A stretch of DNA of 64,000 bases, from the NCBI GenBank assembly GCA_025642065.1, contig JAODUP010000011.1, positions 1,041,001 to 1,105,000 on the forward strand, given 5' to 3'. The position numbers were made by a program, and so were the translations under genes. Positions 37,205 to 49,000 of this stretch are shown piece after piece (position 1 is the first letter of the stretch; each line of letters opens with the position of its first letter). Source of the stretch: Paralvinella palmiformis (Eukaryota; Annelida; Polychaeta; Terebellida; Alvinellidae). A model generated the notes under the pieces. It saw only the letters and a program-made list of their open reading frames with translations, was not told where the DNA came from and did no database searches.

Positions 37205-39462
37205 TAGAAACTATACCAATAGTTGTTGGTTACTTACATGCCTCTTTATATATAAATAGAGCATTCATACTCCTATAAATTAATACCCAGCACTGAATAC
37301 TTTATTAGATATTTAATTTAATGTATCACCAAAAGATTTCAATTATTAATTAGCTAACAATTTCTCTATAATCTCATACACATAGGCCTTCAGTAGCTCA
37401 GTCGGGTGTGCAAGAAACCTTTTCCAAGTATTTCTTCTACTTTTCCGTAGGCTCTCTTGTCAATCCGCTGTAAGTAGTCTTTCCTGAAAACAATGAGCAA
37501 AATATTAATTAGATGTGATTTTCCCAAAATATTTATATAAATATCTTTTCAGAAACATCTCATTTTAAAATGTATACCTTATTTCTCGCATTCAAACTAG
37601 CATTAGCTGTCAGTTCCTGTGCCGTCTTTTGCCTGAAGATGTCATTCAGGATCAATTATCCAGGAATCAAGAAGAATCGGAAGTGAGCCTGCTACATGCA
37701 TGGTTCAGATGTCACTGGTACCTGCTCACTGAGTCCGAATCACTTCAAAACCTCACAGGGTTAGTGTAGGGCTCTTATGAATGCTGTTTTGTGTGGTCGT
37801 ACAGGTATAACTCTTAAGAAGGGATGTTTTAGATCAAGAAATATTAAGTTGACAGCTTAAACATGATGTTGCCAGTTTAACTAATCAAGCCATGTGCATA
37901 TTATCACTAACTATACTATGATTATGATTTATCATGATAGGTTACAAACAAAACAAGTCATGTGCTTGATTAATACTGCTTCGTGCTGATGAGGATATTT
38001 ATTTAACAATATTCCCATATTGCTTTTTATTTGGGATGGTTTGTCAGATGTTTAAACTTGAAATAATATTTTTATCATAAAAATACTGCCACTCAGAAGC
38101 AACCATTTTGGAGCTGCTTGTACTGGATACAAAATGTAATTAACTCATAATGTCATTATCGTGCTGAATTTAAAGAACATTTAAAAGCCAATTATATGTG
38201 ATTCGTGTAAACCAATAATTACAATGTTAGTAATTATAATATGATACCAATCCTAAATATGTATTTGATGTCGTTGTTAGAATGTATGTCTTTTGGTCTG
38301 TTTTCACATGTTACATTAATAACACCTAATTATGTTTTTATTATTAAAAGTAAATTGAATAGCTTCATTATCTTGTAACTTTATACACAATACTAGTTTT
38401 GTATAAATGACAATATGTTTGGTATTGTTCAAATCACGATTTTGTGGCTCAGATTTTAAAGCTATCTTTGAACAAAAAATGAAAAATTTGGATTCCATCG
38501 TATTACATAGAGTATTGCAATATAAAGATTTAAACCATAAAGATTTTAGCTCATACGTGTCACTGTACATGTTACTGGTCGGTATTTATCAGGTATATAA
38601 ATGTTTTGCAGGTTAGTGCATTATTTATTGTAGCATTTGGGCGCCTCCATGGTCTAGCAGTAGCATGTTGGACCACAGATCACTACCACCCGTGTTCGAA
38701 TCTCGGCGTGGGCATATCTGAAGGTTGTTTCATCTTTGACTTCGCTTCATTATCTTTGGAGGTCGCTCGGCCCATTTAGCCTAGCTTGTGCCCAAAAGTG
38801 GTCGTAAAACATCAGTCATCATCATTATAGCATCTAGACTGTTTCTGGGATTTTTTATTGATGAGTCTTGTGATCTTGCACCAATGGCTGAGTATTTTTA
38901 TTTTATCAGTTGACATCTGTGATCTATTTTGCAGACTGATGATACACAGACCACTCCTTGCTGCAATCCTGAGTAAAGCTAAAGATGTACAAACTCAAGA
39001 ACTGCCAGTAGTTTATCAGTTTTTGATGGGTCTCACCAATATGTATAACAGTATACAGGTAAAAGATAGAGTTCTTGGTGAATAATTATATTGTTTTGTT
39101 GATTTCTAATCAGTGTCTCTTATGAGTTGAGTACTTCATAACACAGAAGGTAAAGTCGGTGTGATGCCAATCTTCGGCCCAGAGTTCATATATCAGAGTG
39201 ACATCTATGTTTGGGGCATATTTCTCTAGGGAGTCACCCCTCGAGCCACATAATCAACATGTGACTGGCCTTAATAGTTAAGCACAGCACTCATTCACTC
39301 ACACTCATATAAATAGTTACTATCACCATGACAACTAGTATTATACTAGTTTTAGTATAGTATAGAAATCACATGTGTAACATCTATTTATAATAGCCTT
39401 CTTCATTTCTCCCAAATACTACCATCTGCTGCTACCCTCTACTCACCTACAGCTCTCTCTCG

Positions 39463-39533
<71 letters not shown>

Positions 39534-42476
39534 CTGAGTCTACTACAACACAACTCAAACTAAAGCAACATTGATAGAAACTAATACACATGTGATTTTT
39601 TAGTTTAATTAATTCAATTGTGGGTTGGTCATTAATATAGTCATTTATCTGTGATAACACACCTGTCTGAGTCTTCAGCTGCAAACTTAACTAAACCTTT
39701 CTTTCCAATTTTGGAGAAGAACTTGTACACGGAATTTAAACAGATCTTAACAATAATACATTATGACCACAAATGTTTGAAAGTCATCTGTGTTTTATAA
39801 TAAAGTCACTTTGTATATCCCAGCTTTATAATATATCTGTAAGATTATTTTTTTATTAAGTTTGTATAAACGTTGGTAGCTTATGTTATAAACTGACTGT
39901 TTTGATTTGTAGTTCTATGAATTGTTTGATTTTGGAATACAAGGAATCATTTTCGTTATACATGTAAAAACCTACACTGATGTAACCATTTTTTTTCCTC
40001 AACACGTTTCTATGCTTTGCCATATAGGATCTGAAGTCTAAGATGGAGTATCGTGAGAGAGCTGAAAAATACTTTGGTGATGTTGGTAGACATATATCAA
40101 CTGTAATGAAGTCTTGCGGTTCATCGAGCCTTATCAAACATATATACAATACAGCAGGTCACATGGTTAAATACTGTACCACTCTTATATATAGTAATGT
40201 AAGTATCTGAGTTGGGATAATCAGAGTGATAGTCAATTGTAATGAATTACATGATCTTAAATATTCGTAATTGTCTTTTCCAGATGCAATGTAATCATCA
40301 TCATATTCAATTGCATTGTAGATTTAATCTTTATTGGTGATTATTTTCATGATTACAAAAGGTGATTGATTGTTTTCAGTTTTATATCATGCCATAACAA
40401 CAATATTAATAACAAAATCAATATTAATGAGAAGGAAATATTATGCAATTTTATTCCCATCTGTACCTGGTTGAGTTGCTGAGTTTTCAGTATCCACCCT
40501 AATACTTGCATTGGTGCTAATTATCCCATAGTCATACTGTTTATACTGGGTTACATAATTCAATGATAACAGCACCACTGATTTATATTTTGATAATTAC
40601 AGTTAGATGTTCTCTAACTTCAGTATGTATGTTTATAAGTTAATTATAAAATTTAGTTTCTTTGTTCAATATATATGAAGATACAGACATTTTATTGATA
40701 ATATTATAATAATGGAATTGAAGAAAATATATATTATCTTTCTTTTTTATGGCTATTATAGTCATTATTGATATATTACTGGAAATAAATAAATAAACCT
40801 GTATGTGAGATTCAAGAGATTAATTAATAATTTAATGGTGTGATCATTCTAGATGAAACCAAACTGTATTTTACCAGTACTACTGGACAAGCTGATACTG
40901 CCAAGGTCTCTTGTTGTACAAGGAAAGGAACTAGCTCCAAATGTGACCAATGCTTTGAAAGAGCATTTACATCTTGTAAGTAGTTAGTTCATGGCTGAAC
41001 ATTGTAACATTAATAATATTAATGTATGTTTTGCTTATTTTTATAAACTTTTATTGATTTAAAGTCTGACACGAGTTTGATATTTTAACGATTGTACTTG
41101 ATTGATTAGGATTTTACAGGTTTAACACAGTTGTATTTTGGTCCTTGACCTAGATCTATAGAGTGTGGTCCCTTAGTCGAACAGTTGGACAATGGCAAGA
41201 GATTATAGCTGCTTAGCAGATTTGGAAAAACCAGATGCCTTTCATTTCATTGCAGCACTTTATTTCTGAGCTGCTATGACCTATAAACTATGAACTTAAA
41301 ACTATAGTCACCTTTTTAGTCCAGTGGTTTGAGCACTGTACTATTTAACCTCCAGATCAGGGGTCATATTGAATGAAATAATATCTGTTAGTGGAATGTA
41401 TATCTAGAGAGTCATCCTATTGCTATATGTCCCAGGTGTGACCAGTGCTTTAGCCTCTTTTGTGTACATAACAGACTAAATGAACCATTGAATACTAAAA
41501 GGTAATGGTGGTACATTGGTTAGAGTACTACTGCACTGCAAATCCCCAGTTTGTGGGTTCGAATCTGACACACTTATGTTTGTGGGATTTATTTTCTTGG
41601 GTAGATGCTCCTCCATTATCTGTCAAAGGTGTGACCAATTCTGAGGATAAAGAATTCAAGCCTCCAAACTAAAAGGTAATGTGGTGAAATGAGGCATAAA
41701 ACATCTTTCAGACATTGATAGATACAGATTAAAACCCTGATCTTATACTGTCTGTGGCCGAGTATATTTCCAGTTTTACAATGGAAACTCCCATGTTAAA
41801 AAGAACTAGTTGCTCTCATCTAGAGGAAATGTTAAACATTATATTCATATTTAAACAGAGTATAATCTCTTCATGGTCTTGATATTGGATAGTTCATTTC
41901 AGATGAAGGTTACCATTTTTTAAATGTATTTTTTCCATAAGAGCACAATAAAGATTTTTTTTGCATGAGTGGGTGCTTAATATTAACTTTCTGCATATAT
42001 GTCTATTATAATTGTTGTCTCTAATATCTGTATGGAAACTGTTTTTATTGGTTTGCAGTATTTGTCTGGATTTATTCACCTTGATTATCACTCGGATCCA
42101 TATATTCAGAGGAAACTCAAAGAATTGCTCAGATTTTATTTTACAAAGTTCACAGTGGTAAGTGAATTGCCTAGTTTGTTCTGTCAGTGATTGTTCAGAA
42201 TTTACACCTAAACTTATATTTGTTAGGTAATGTTTAGGAGGTAAATCACTGAAATTTGAATACTTTTGTTATCATTATGATTTTCAGAGCTCTACAATGA
42301 CAATGAGTGGAGTGCATGTACATCCCTTTGTGGTAGGTATCTTAAAAAGCTTTATTAGTAAAAATACTAATGATATGTGATTTGTATGTAACTATATCTG
42401 ACTATTGATTGGCTGGAAATACCTGAAGTGATCTGGGAGTTTTGGGGGATTGGATGATGCAGAGAAAATAAATTGA

Positions 42477-42514
<38 letters not shown>

Positions 42515-43658
42515 ATTTACTGAACAGTTGAATAAATTGTTGTTTGCCTCTTTAAACTATAGGCAGCTCTAGCTGATGACCAGACGTCATTCAGACAACA
42601 TATTTTACAAATGATTATTACAGAGCAACTGAACAGGAAAAGTGGCTTATTACATGTCAGTAAATAGTTCTTTTAATTTAATAAGTATATTTGCTATTAC
42701 TATAATTCTCCTTTATATATCTTAAGTATAAAGATACGAAAGAAGCCATGTTTAGTAATGATTTTCACTTTCCGTGCACAGAGCCTCCAGTACCTGATTG
42801 AACTCTATCGGAAGTCAAAACTTATAACCATAGCGAGGTTGGTACATAGGACAGTAGATGTTAGTTTCTGATGATTTCTTTATTTTTAACTCGTTATGAG
42901 CTACTTATGATCTTTCTGCAGAGATACTACAACTTTGCTGGTTCCACTGTTGGTGTTACTTATCGAAAACCTGCAGCACAAACAACATTTAATAGAACTT
43001 GTATGTATATTACTGGAGGCTAACAGAAAACATCCACAAATAACAACCAGGTAACTGTGAGAGATAATCTAGGTCAGCATAGATGATAAAATTGTTTTGA
43101 TTGATAAGTGTTTCTAGATGTGTGTGTGTGTGTGTGTGAAAAATATGCTGAGAACTATGTAGCTTAATTTTTACCACAGGTAATTTGTAAATAATCTCTA
43201 CCATCTGAAAGAATTATCTTATATTTTGTTTTGCAGAGAGAAGTTATGCAATTTAGTTGCCACAGTAGTAGAACGTGAGCTTCCTGTTCATCAGGGTCGA
43301 GTGTTTAAAGCTCTGGAAAGCATCATCCACTCTGATAACCAGCTCTTCGTTGACCTAATTCCTGCAATGACTGGAGCAGTGAAGCTCTCTGAACTAAAGC
43401 GAGGATTTGGCAAGGATAAACAACTGAGGTAAAATATAGCCAACCTGCCAGTTTATAGTAATTACTGTTATCATTGATCAGACAGTACAACAAAGAAGTG
43501 CTAAGTCTGAATAAAATATGAAATAAGCCAATTATGTAAATTGTATTACAATAGACTTTGTTTATTTCAGGTTGGCTTACTGTGGACTGCTTCAGTATCT
43601 TGGTGATGTAGGGTCTACAGAAAAAAGCAAACTACTAACTGAAGTTTTAAATGGTTGA
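20432..43658 (+). CDS. MMS22L: MMS22-like DNA repair protein (MMS22L), complete, 32 coding exons, 1192 aa
   Basis: Partner of TONSL (NFKBIL2) in the complex that acts at stalled replication forks and promotes RAD51 loading. Coding exons: 20432-20534, 21822-21924, 22091-22213, 22476-22531, 25192-25267, 25462-25600, 25809-25902, 28565-28698, 28902-29015, 30071-30152, 30416-30543, 30915-30974, 31071-31181, 32458-32510, 32747-32806, 32942-33043, 33953-34064, 34899-35068, 35622-35843, 36893-37066, 37386-37469, 37601-37759, 38935-39058, 40028-40198, 40853-40975, 42059-42157, 42288-42332, 42563-42655, 42782-42837, 42922-43050, 43237-43428, 43571-43658 (TGA). Total 3579 nt with all phases closing; human MMS22L is about 1243 aa. 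Diagnostic blocks: KDPVGLGWWYLLHVTPLY, LKCCLTVVSYWETN, YSKFHIRRVEELTDVGLQN and a carboxy-terminal LLQYLGDVG. The ATG lies two bases after an acceptor AG (20429), so a non-coding 5' exon upstream is expected; AG|GTAAAT near 20090 is one candidate donor. A possible AATAAA is at 44161. Least certain junction: 32510/32747. Confidence 0.95.
20643..21096. repeat. Tandem segmental duplication of about 200 bp
   Basis: The block from 20643 (TTAATTTTCACCAAACTG...) is repeated from about 20872 (TTAATTTTCACCAAACCA...). Both share AATACTTGATAGTCA, CTACCAGTACCTCCAGATG and GCTGTGAAACAAT in the same order. The second copy holds about 60 bp extra between the last two blocks. It lies in MMS22L intron 1. Confidence 0.85.
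22364..22421. repeat. (GT)n(AT)n compound microsatellite
   Basis: About 12 GT units followed by about 16 AT units, 50 bp before MMS22L exon 4. Confidence 0.95.
23397..23663 (-). other. Open reading frame of 89 codons, unknown
   Basis: The frame begins MVDRPIQVKCVASVNNCGLG and ends MIELTDLSDE before a TGA. Its composition is mixed (Trp, Cys, charged residues) rather than low-complexity, unlike most open frames in this AT-rich window. It sits antisense in MMS22L intron 4 beside the hairpin pair at 23679. I do not recognise a family; a transposon relic or chance are both possible. Confidence 0.2.
23679..23787. repeat. Two consecutive imperfect hairpins with CCAGCCCTGC arms
   Basis: Hairpin 1 pairs AGGGCTGGT (23679-23687) with ACCAGCCCT (23702-23710). 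Hairpin 2 pairs GCAGGACTGGT (23752-23762) with ACCAGCCCTGC (23777-23787). Loop sequences are alike (TTACTTTGAGTTAT and ATACTTTAAATCAT), so this is a hairpin unit duplicated at about 74 bp. Confidence 0.85.
24436..24997. mobile_element. TA-flanked inverted-repeat element, about 0.56 kb
   Basis: The left end TAGGAGAATTGGGGAGGTTTGACCA mirrors the right end (inverse: TAGGGGAGAAGTGGGGGATGTTCGACCA), each beginning with TA. Open frames inside are short and unconvincing. MMS22L intron 4. Confidence 0.8.
25716..25764. repeat. (GT)n microsatellite
   Basis: About 24 GT units in MMS22L intron 6, 45 bp upstream of exon 7. Confidence 0.95.
26805..27897. mobile_element. Inverted-repeat element, about 1.1 kb, with GTGTATAAGACGCAC-type ends
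   Basis: The left end TATATACTCATGTATAGGCCACAC mirrors the right end (inverse: TATATACTTGTATATAGGCCACAC). Subterminal GTGTATAAGATGCACC near 26830 and GTGTATAAGACGCACT near 27830 are also inverse-related. The interior is less AT-rich than the flanks, with no clear transposase. It fits a pogo/Tc1-type non-autonomous element. MMS22L intron 7. Confidence 0.82.
29424..29474. repeat. (TA)n microsatellite
   Basis: About 20 TA units plus a short interrupted extension, MMS22L intron 9. Confidence 0.95.
31433..32408. mobile_element. Inverted-repeat element, about 0.97 kb, possibly hAT-like
   Basis: The left end CAGTGTTGCTCCTAGGA mirrors the right end (inverse: CATTGTTGCTTCTAGGA). The CA.TG start and imperfect flanks (AACATAAT against ATAATGTT) recall hAT elements with 8-bp duplications, but the duplication is not clean. 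No transposase frame. MMS22L intron 13. Confidence 0.6.
34094..34630 (-). mobile_element. Pogo/Tigger element, internally deleted, with transposase remnant
   Basis: The ends are CAGTAAAAGTTGGTTATA and the inverse of CAATAAAAGTTGGTTATA, flanked by TA on both sides. Between them lies the minus-strand transposase remnant annotated separately. At 537 bp it is far shorter than a full pogo element (about 2-3 kb), so most of the transposase gene is gone. MMS22L intron 17. Confidence 0.92.
34183..34554 (-). pseudogene. Pogo/Tigger transposase N-terminus (CENP-B-type DNA-binding domain), broken
   Basis: Starting at ATG 34554-34552, the minus strand reads MASKCKPVSLDTKFQVLDEV, then DKKVKTKIKIAK, a TAA stop, YGVPCSTLSTWLKNKDALRK and onward to 34183. 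This is the family pattern K.L.L..K..II..VD.G..K..IA..YGV..STLSTWLKNKD, the psq/CENP-B helix-turn-helix. Part of the second DNA-binding (CENP-B C-half) region may follow (EIKDEINCWFSSSNQR). There is no DDE catalytic domain. The in-frame stop and the deletion make it non-functional. Confidence 0.9.
36172..36312 (+). pseudogene. Second pogo/Tigger transposase N-terminal fragment, frameshifted
   Basis: ATG at 36172 opens MPKQKSLSVREKLKVITRVQ, then QDESQARECP, the usual start of the psq-type DNA-binding domain of pogo transposases. The frame is then lost, but CPRVTFRGWNKG follows in another frame, matching the GVP.ST.RGW.K recognition helix. No matching terminal inverted repeats found around it. 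MMS22L intron 19, sense orientation. Confidence 0.72.
37100..37204. repeat. (GT)n ... (CA)n(GA)n microsatellite cluster
   Basis: A GT tract (37100-37138) is followed after about 30 bp by a CA tract and a GA tract (to 37204). It starts 34 bp after the MMS22L exon 20 donor. Confidence 0.95.
38640..38828 (+). mobile_element. tRNA-derived SINE (family S1, copy 3)
   Basis: Head TGGTCTAGCAGTAGCATG and B box GTTCGAATCTC, body GGTCGCTCGGCCCATTTAGCC, and GGTCGTAAAACATCA before an ATC tail. Nearly full length. MMS22L intron 22, 107 bp upstream of exon 23. Confidence 0.9.
39130..39275 (+). mobile_element. Possible tRNA-SINE (family S2) copy
   Basis: A B-box-like GAGTTCATATATC and the body TTTGGGGCATATTTCTCTAGGGAGTCACC recall the copies at 41325 and 41505. 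MMS22L intron 23. Confidence 0.5.
39464..39528. repeat. (GT)n(GA)n compound microsatellite
   Basis: About 16 GT units running into about 16 GA units, MMS22L intron 23. Confidence 0.95.
41320..41470 (+). mobile_element. Possible tRNA-SINE (family S2) copy
   Basis: A-box-like AGTCCAGTGGTTTGAGCAC and a decayed B box (GGGGTCATATTGAA), then TCTAGAGAGTCATCC as in the neighbouring copy. MMS22L intron 25. Confidence 0.55.
41505..41690 (+). mobile_element. tRNA-derived SINE (family S2)
   Basis: A-box-like TGGTTAGAGTACTACTGC and a good B box GGGTTCGAATCTGACAC, then TTTGTGGGATTTATTTTCTTGGGTAGATGC. The second SINE type in the window, arranged head-to-tail with the copy at 41320. Confidence 0.75.
42479..42511. 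repeat. (TA)n microsatellite
   Basis: About 16 TA units between MMS22L exons 27 and 28. Confidence 0.95.
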
Positions 43659-46072
43659 TAAGTTATTAAGTAGCAGGAGATAATGAATGTAAGCCTCTTG
43701 ACAGAGATAAAATAATGGACATCCAGTTTAGATATTTGATAAACAAAATTATGAATGTGAATTTGGTTAAATTGGGTGTTTAGAAAATATTTACATGGAT
43801 TCTGAGCTGACATTTTCATGTACAATTAAACTGAATAGTTAGATTGCCAGATGGTGTGCTAGATTTCATTATTTATTTAAATTGGCATTATCTTGCATAT
43901 TTGTTATTTTAGCTAATTGATATCTCTGCATTAGCAACGGAATTGTATTCGTGTATACACATAGATAAATAATAACTGTCTGATTCTTATAGATAGCCAT
44001 AACAATGGTTATAAATGGTCATCCTCTAACAAAGATCAACTGTTTTGTATTTATATTGACTTGCACAAGCCTAGGAGATAATATTAGATACTATGGTTTA
44101 ACAATGTTTATCATACTGTTTAATGTAAATATCTTTACGACGCTATATCAGATAGAAGGTAATAAACAAAAACACACTTCATGATTTATTAAGGTAATGT
44201 TTTTGTTAGTTTTTTTTTTTGGGGGGGGGTTACTCCAGACCTACAGTAAATATTGTCACTATGTTAATGAGTAGAAAACTTAGTATTATGAAATGGTACC
44301 TCAAATCTGATTTGTTCGAGTCTGTTTTATCCCTGTAAAACGTTGTACCAGTGTTACCTGTATGTGTTTATACGTGAATGTCAACAAAGTGATAATTCAG
44401 AATATGTAAATGGAATATGTATTATTTCACAAAAATAAACAATATGGATATTTTAAACCAAGATCCAACTTTATCTTTAGTAATATGAGAGGGTAATACC
44501 ACTTCAGATTGTGTATTACTTGTGTGATTTCAATATGCATGCTCATTATTCTGTGTCACATATGTTTGAAAACATTTAATTTTGGTCAGAATCTCTAGCC
44601 TTAGAGTGACAACACTAACATCCATTACTGTTTTTAATCAGGGATTTAACAATCAACACGAGTAGAAGTGTTTCTTCGACATGATATTTCCAGTAAAATT
44701 AACACAATTTTTTATTGTATACACCTGACACTGATTGATAAGTGAAATATTTTATGCCAAACTAAAATTGTAAAACAATCCTAAAGTATGTATATCCTAA
44801 AGTTTACAGTGTTAATCTGAGGTTGGCAACCTTGGTATTTGCCATATACAGTATTATTGGTACTGTCGTTTAGGAACTCTTCTGTTATACTATTACCGGT
44901 ATACAGAAAGTGTATCCAGCATGTATTGTGCTGTTTGGGTGTGGACGTGCATCATGTGCACCAATCTTTCGTGCAATATAAATATTTCATAAAAAATACC
45001 ATAAATCTGAAATGTGTTTCAATTTATTATCAAGATATATTATTAACAGATGCTATTCTCAACAAAACATGAATTGTGTATGTATAACAATGATCATACA
45101 GAGGTTTCTATAAACCAATATTTCACTTTTTGTTGCCAGAAAAGCAAAATAAAAACTAAATACACTATAACAAACATTTCAGAAATAGCTTACTCATAAA
45201 TTGGGATTCTATAACACACCACGTTCAAATCTGTGTTAGTTTTCAGTTTATGATTAGTGAAAATAGCAGGAAGACTAATAACATCAAGCACTAGTGAACA
45301 CATCAAACTTTGGCACAAAATGAAATAGTTAAATTTAATACGTTACTTTGGCACTTAACCGAGTCGGCCAAATATTTTAATATTACTGCTCCGACTCCTG
45401 ATAAACCACAGCAAAAAATTAAAACGGTCCAAGAAAAAACTTGCCATAAAGATAATAACGAAATAATAAATATTGCAAATCAACTACGAATTTGACTAAA
45501 CTATCAGTACTTCAATACTGTTCAGCAGATATATCACTTGAGGCACAGGTTTTTTTATTGCCTGTGATTCAAACAAACATTATGAACTTGTTTGTGCCAA
45601 CTTGGTAGATTTAAAAATGTTAGTAACTGTACTATGTTTATCATATGAACTGAATCTTTTGATAAGTCCAGTTTCTAACATGCATCACAAATAATGCCAG
45701 ACTTTTAGCCAGATTCAGAAGGCAAAATACAAGCAGAATTCTTTGGTGGCTTTCCCAGTTGATTTCTGTCTGTGCAGTTAAACTGAATTCATGCTATGAT
45801 ATATAAATCATATCTGTTATCAGTAAAGCTGTCTTTCAACTAACACTCCATGGTGAAAATCCTCCCCGGTGATAAAAATGTTTAAAACCTACATGTGTAG
45901 TGTTGTGATCTTTCAGGCAAATACACCTGGTAAAAATATAAATGGAATTACGAGACATAAGACCAATGGATAAATTGCTGTAGATATATTTTTGCTTAGA
46001 ATGACCACTCACTGTGATGGTCATAATTATGTTTATATCTTAAAATGTTAGCCTTTCCACCGTCCTGAATTC
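43659..46072. other. Convergent intergenic region, 3' UTRs
   Basis: It holds the 3' UTR of MMS22L (candidate AATAAA at 44161-44166 and another near 44433) and of the minus-strand gene (AATAAA at 45559-45554 on its strand). A T9G9 homopolymer junction lies near 44211. No further gene seen. Confidence 0.6.
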
Positions 46073-49000
46073 TTACTGTCCTTGACGTAAAAGAAGCTCT
46101 TGTGTTGCCATCTGTAACTGGGTGTCATTTTTGGCAACCTGTGAATATAAAACTGTTAATTTAGATAATATTCTCTACTTCTGTTTAAGAAGTTGAGAGA
46201 CTGACTTGAGTTACTTCAAATAAATAAAAGATGACTAAATTCAGTTGATAAAACAAAGTTTTTTTAAAGAAATTACCAGGTAATTATTTCAAAAAACCTA
46301 AAAATGTATATTTACATAGCATAATGTTGTTTAAAAAGTATGTACAATTTTAATGGACTTTCTAAGATGTTATTTTGATTATCAGGACAATGAGTGGCAT
46401 GAGAACATTTAATATGTGACATTTTCATGGTACTAGTTTTTGTTTTCTTAACCATTTTAACTTTGTAATTATAACTCATAATTATAAAGTTTAAAGAGAC
46501 CTTGTATAATGATATAAAAGTGGATCTTAGTAATATTATTGAAAACTATGTAATATTTAGATTAGTAAAATGTATGACAAAAAATATATGTATTGCTTTG
46601 ACATATGTTCTTGATTTTATTTTATGCATTATTTTGGTCTACTAGGAGTAGTAATTATGTTTCTAACAATATTAATAATACATAAGACATTTATAGTGCC
46701 AGATTCAGTAAGCTGTTCTCTGGTGTTTTACAGGTAAAGTAAAACAATGTGTTACCTAATAAAGCACTAAAACAAACATAACTTGACTAAAAGTACACAA
46801 TAAAGTGTGTTATTAATTGAAAAGAAGTGTGATAATAAACTCTTTAAATGAGTTAATAATGTTTACAGGTGATGGTTATTTGATTATTTATTGGCAAAAG
46901 TGAGATATTTGTACTCATAATTTCTGAAACTCAAGATTTATTACTATTAAATATTCTGAATGAGTACTGATATGCCACAAACATTAGTAAGTGAGATAGT
47001 ACGTTATGTAGCTCTGAGGTGGCAACATCCCACAAATTCAGATTAGAACCCTCAACTTGGAGGCTTACAGCACAGTGCTCTTAATCAGAACATCCCATAG
47101 TTATGTTGATATACTTACAGCAGATGTGTATTTCTAATTTAATATGTGGAAATTAAGTAACAATACGTTATTCTGTATGGCAATACTGAACTAATATTGG
47201 TTGTTCTAATACCGGTATTTGATGAGGCTTTAGCATACATTATGTGTAATAATACTTACCATTACTGAATAAATATTTTCAGCTGTACTTATAAAATGTT
47301 AAGTACAAATATTCATAGAATATTTATAAGTTTATACTTACTGGTAGTGGGTGAGTATGTCCTGATGGTTGTAAAGGTGTAGAAGGTCGCCATTTCTCTA
47401 ACTCCCTCACCTCGGCAATTTCTTGATTGATCTGGTGTATCTTGTCGCGCTGATGATAACTCTCCCTGGTTGATGAAGTGAGAGAAATAATAGCACGTTG
47501 AAGGTGTAAGGGCACATAACTGGAACAACATAATGCTGCACAACATTTACTGTAATATCATTTATATGCACTGAAAAGGAACTTAAAGCTCAACCTCAAA
47601 GTGATTATCTTCAGTTGTTGATTTATTTACCTGCGTATTGGAGGGAGTTCTTGCAAAGGAACAAATGTGTCAGGTTTACTCTTTCCACTGCCACTAAACA
47701 AACAAAACAGATTCTATCAAATAACACTTGTGGATGCACTGTGGGTAAAATAATAATCTCTGTAGATAAGTGTTAGCTAAACATTCAGTTTAACTAAAGA
47801 ACATGCTATTATCATTCTGTGACTATTTTCTAAGTAAATAAACTAAAACTAAAATCCACTCTACAAATTAAGTTTAATGCGAGATCAGTTCGTTGAGTGC
47901 TATCTCACCCAAAATTAACTACAGGAAGTGCTGATCCATATTTGTAGAAATTATTTGAGTATTCTACTGCTTGATAATTTTTGTCACCAGGTGCTGCTAG
48001 AGGTATGCCATTTCTACGCTCTGTCACTACAAACACATAAAAGAAACTACTTATATTACGAAACGCTTAATTTGGCTGGTTAAACTCGGTGGAGACAGTC
48101 AGAGATAAAATCTGAAATTAAAACGATAATTGTTGTAACAAATGTTTACATATTCCTTGTCTGGTACTAATTTAAAACAGGGAAACACAGCTAGAAAATT
48201 TAATGCTGATAAATCGGAAAATACCAAGTTTATATTTAAGAAAATAGGAATCCAAATGTTATACTTTTGCTAATATAATAAACATGTATAGATGACTGGT
48301 ATTTGTAATAATAATTAACTTGTTTAAAATGGTCTATTATCAGATTTATTTTCAATACTGCATCCAATCAGTGATATCCTTTATTGTTTGCTTGTTGTCA
48401 ACGTCATTAGATTTTGATAATATATGGTGAGTTTGTGAGTACAATTTTATTATAAAGCAAGCTCGTTCTAAACTCTGAACCCAAAGTTGGTTTGAAGCTG
48501 TATATTACTAATAACGGTTAAAATAACAAAAGATGAAATGTTGGTAATAGGATATGTAATATTTCTAGTTAATATTATTCTTGTACAACTGTAGGTATAT
48601 GTTGACTAGAATATATTTCAGCTGGATTGGAATTGATGGTCAATTGATTATTTTAAAAAGTGGAATTGATAAATTTGGAATTGAAGTTTCTTACAAACAA
48701 AATTATTCCACAAATTAATTAACCATTTATTTCATAAATATTTCTTCCATGATAATCCTACTTGGAATATGAACTACTCGGAGTAGGTATTCCAAGTAGG
48801 TACTCAGAGTATCTACTTATGGTAAAAAGTAGTAGGTAAAAAAAGAGTCACTAAAAATGGAATTGGAATTAATAAATTTGATGTGGAATTGGAATTGATC
48901 AAATGAAACTGAATGGAATTGACTCCATGTCTGGCATGAAAGCTGTGTTCTAAAGATAATAATGTCTGTAGGTAGATCTAGAAACCTTTGGATCAGGACG

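Noticed and set aside
38407..38616. 69-codon open frame between MMS22L exons 22 and 23
   Set aside because: Its only acceptors give the wrong phase, and exons 22 and 23 join correctly without it and align to MMS22L.
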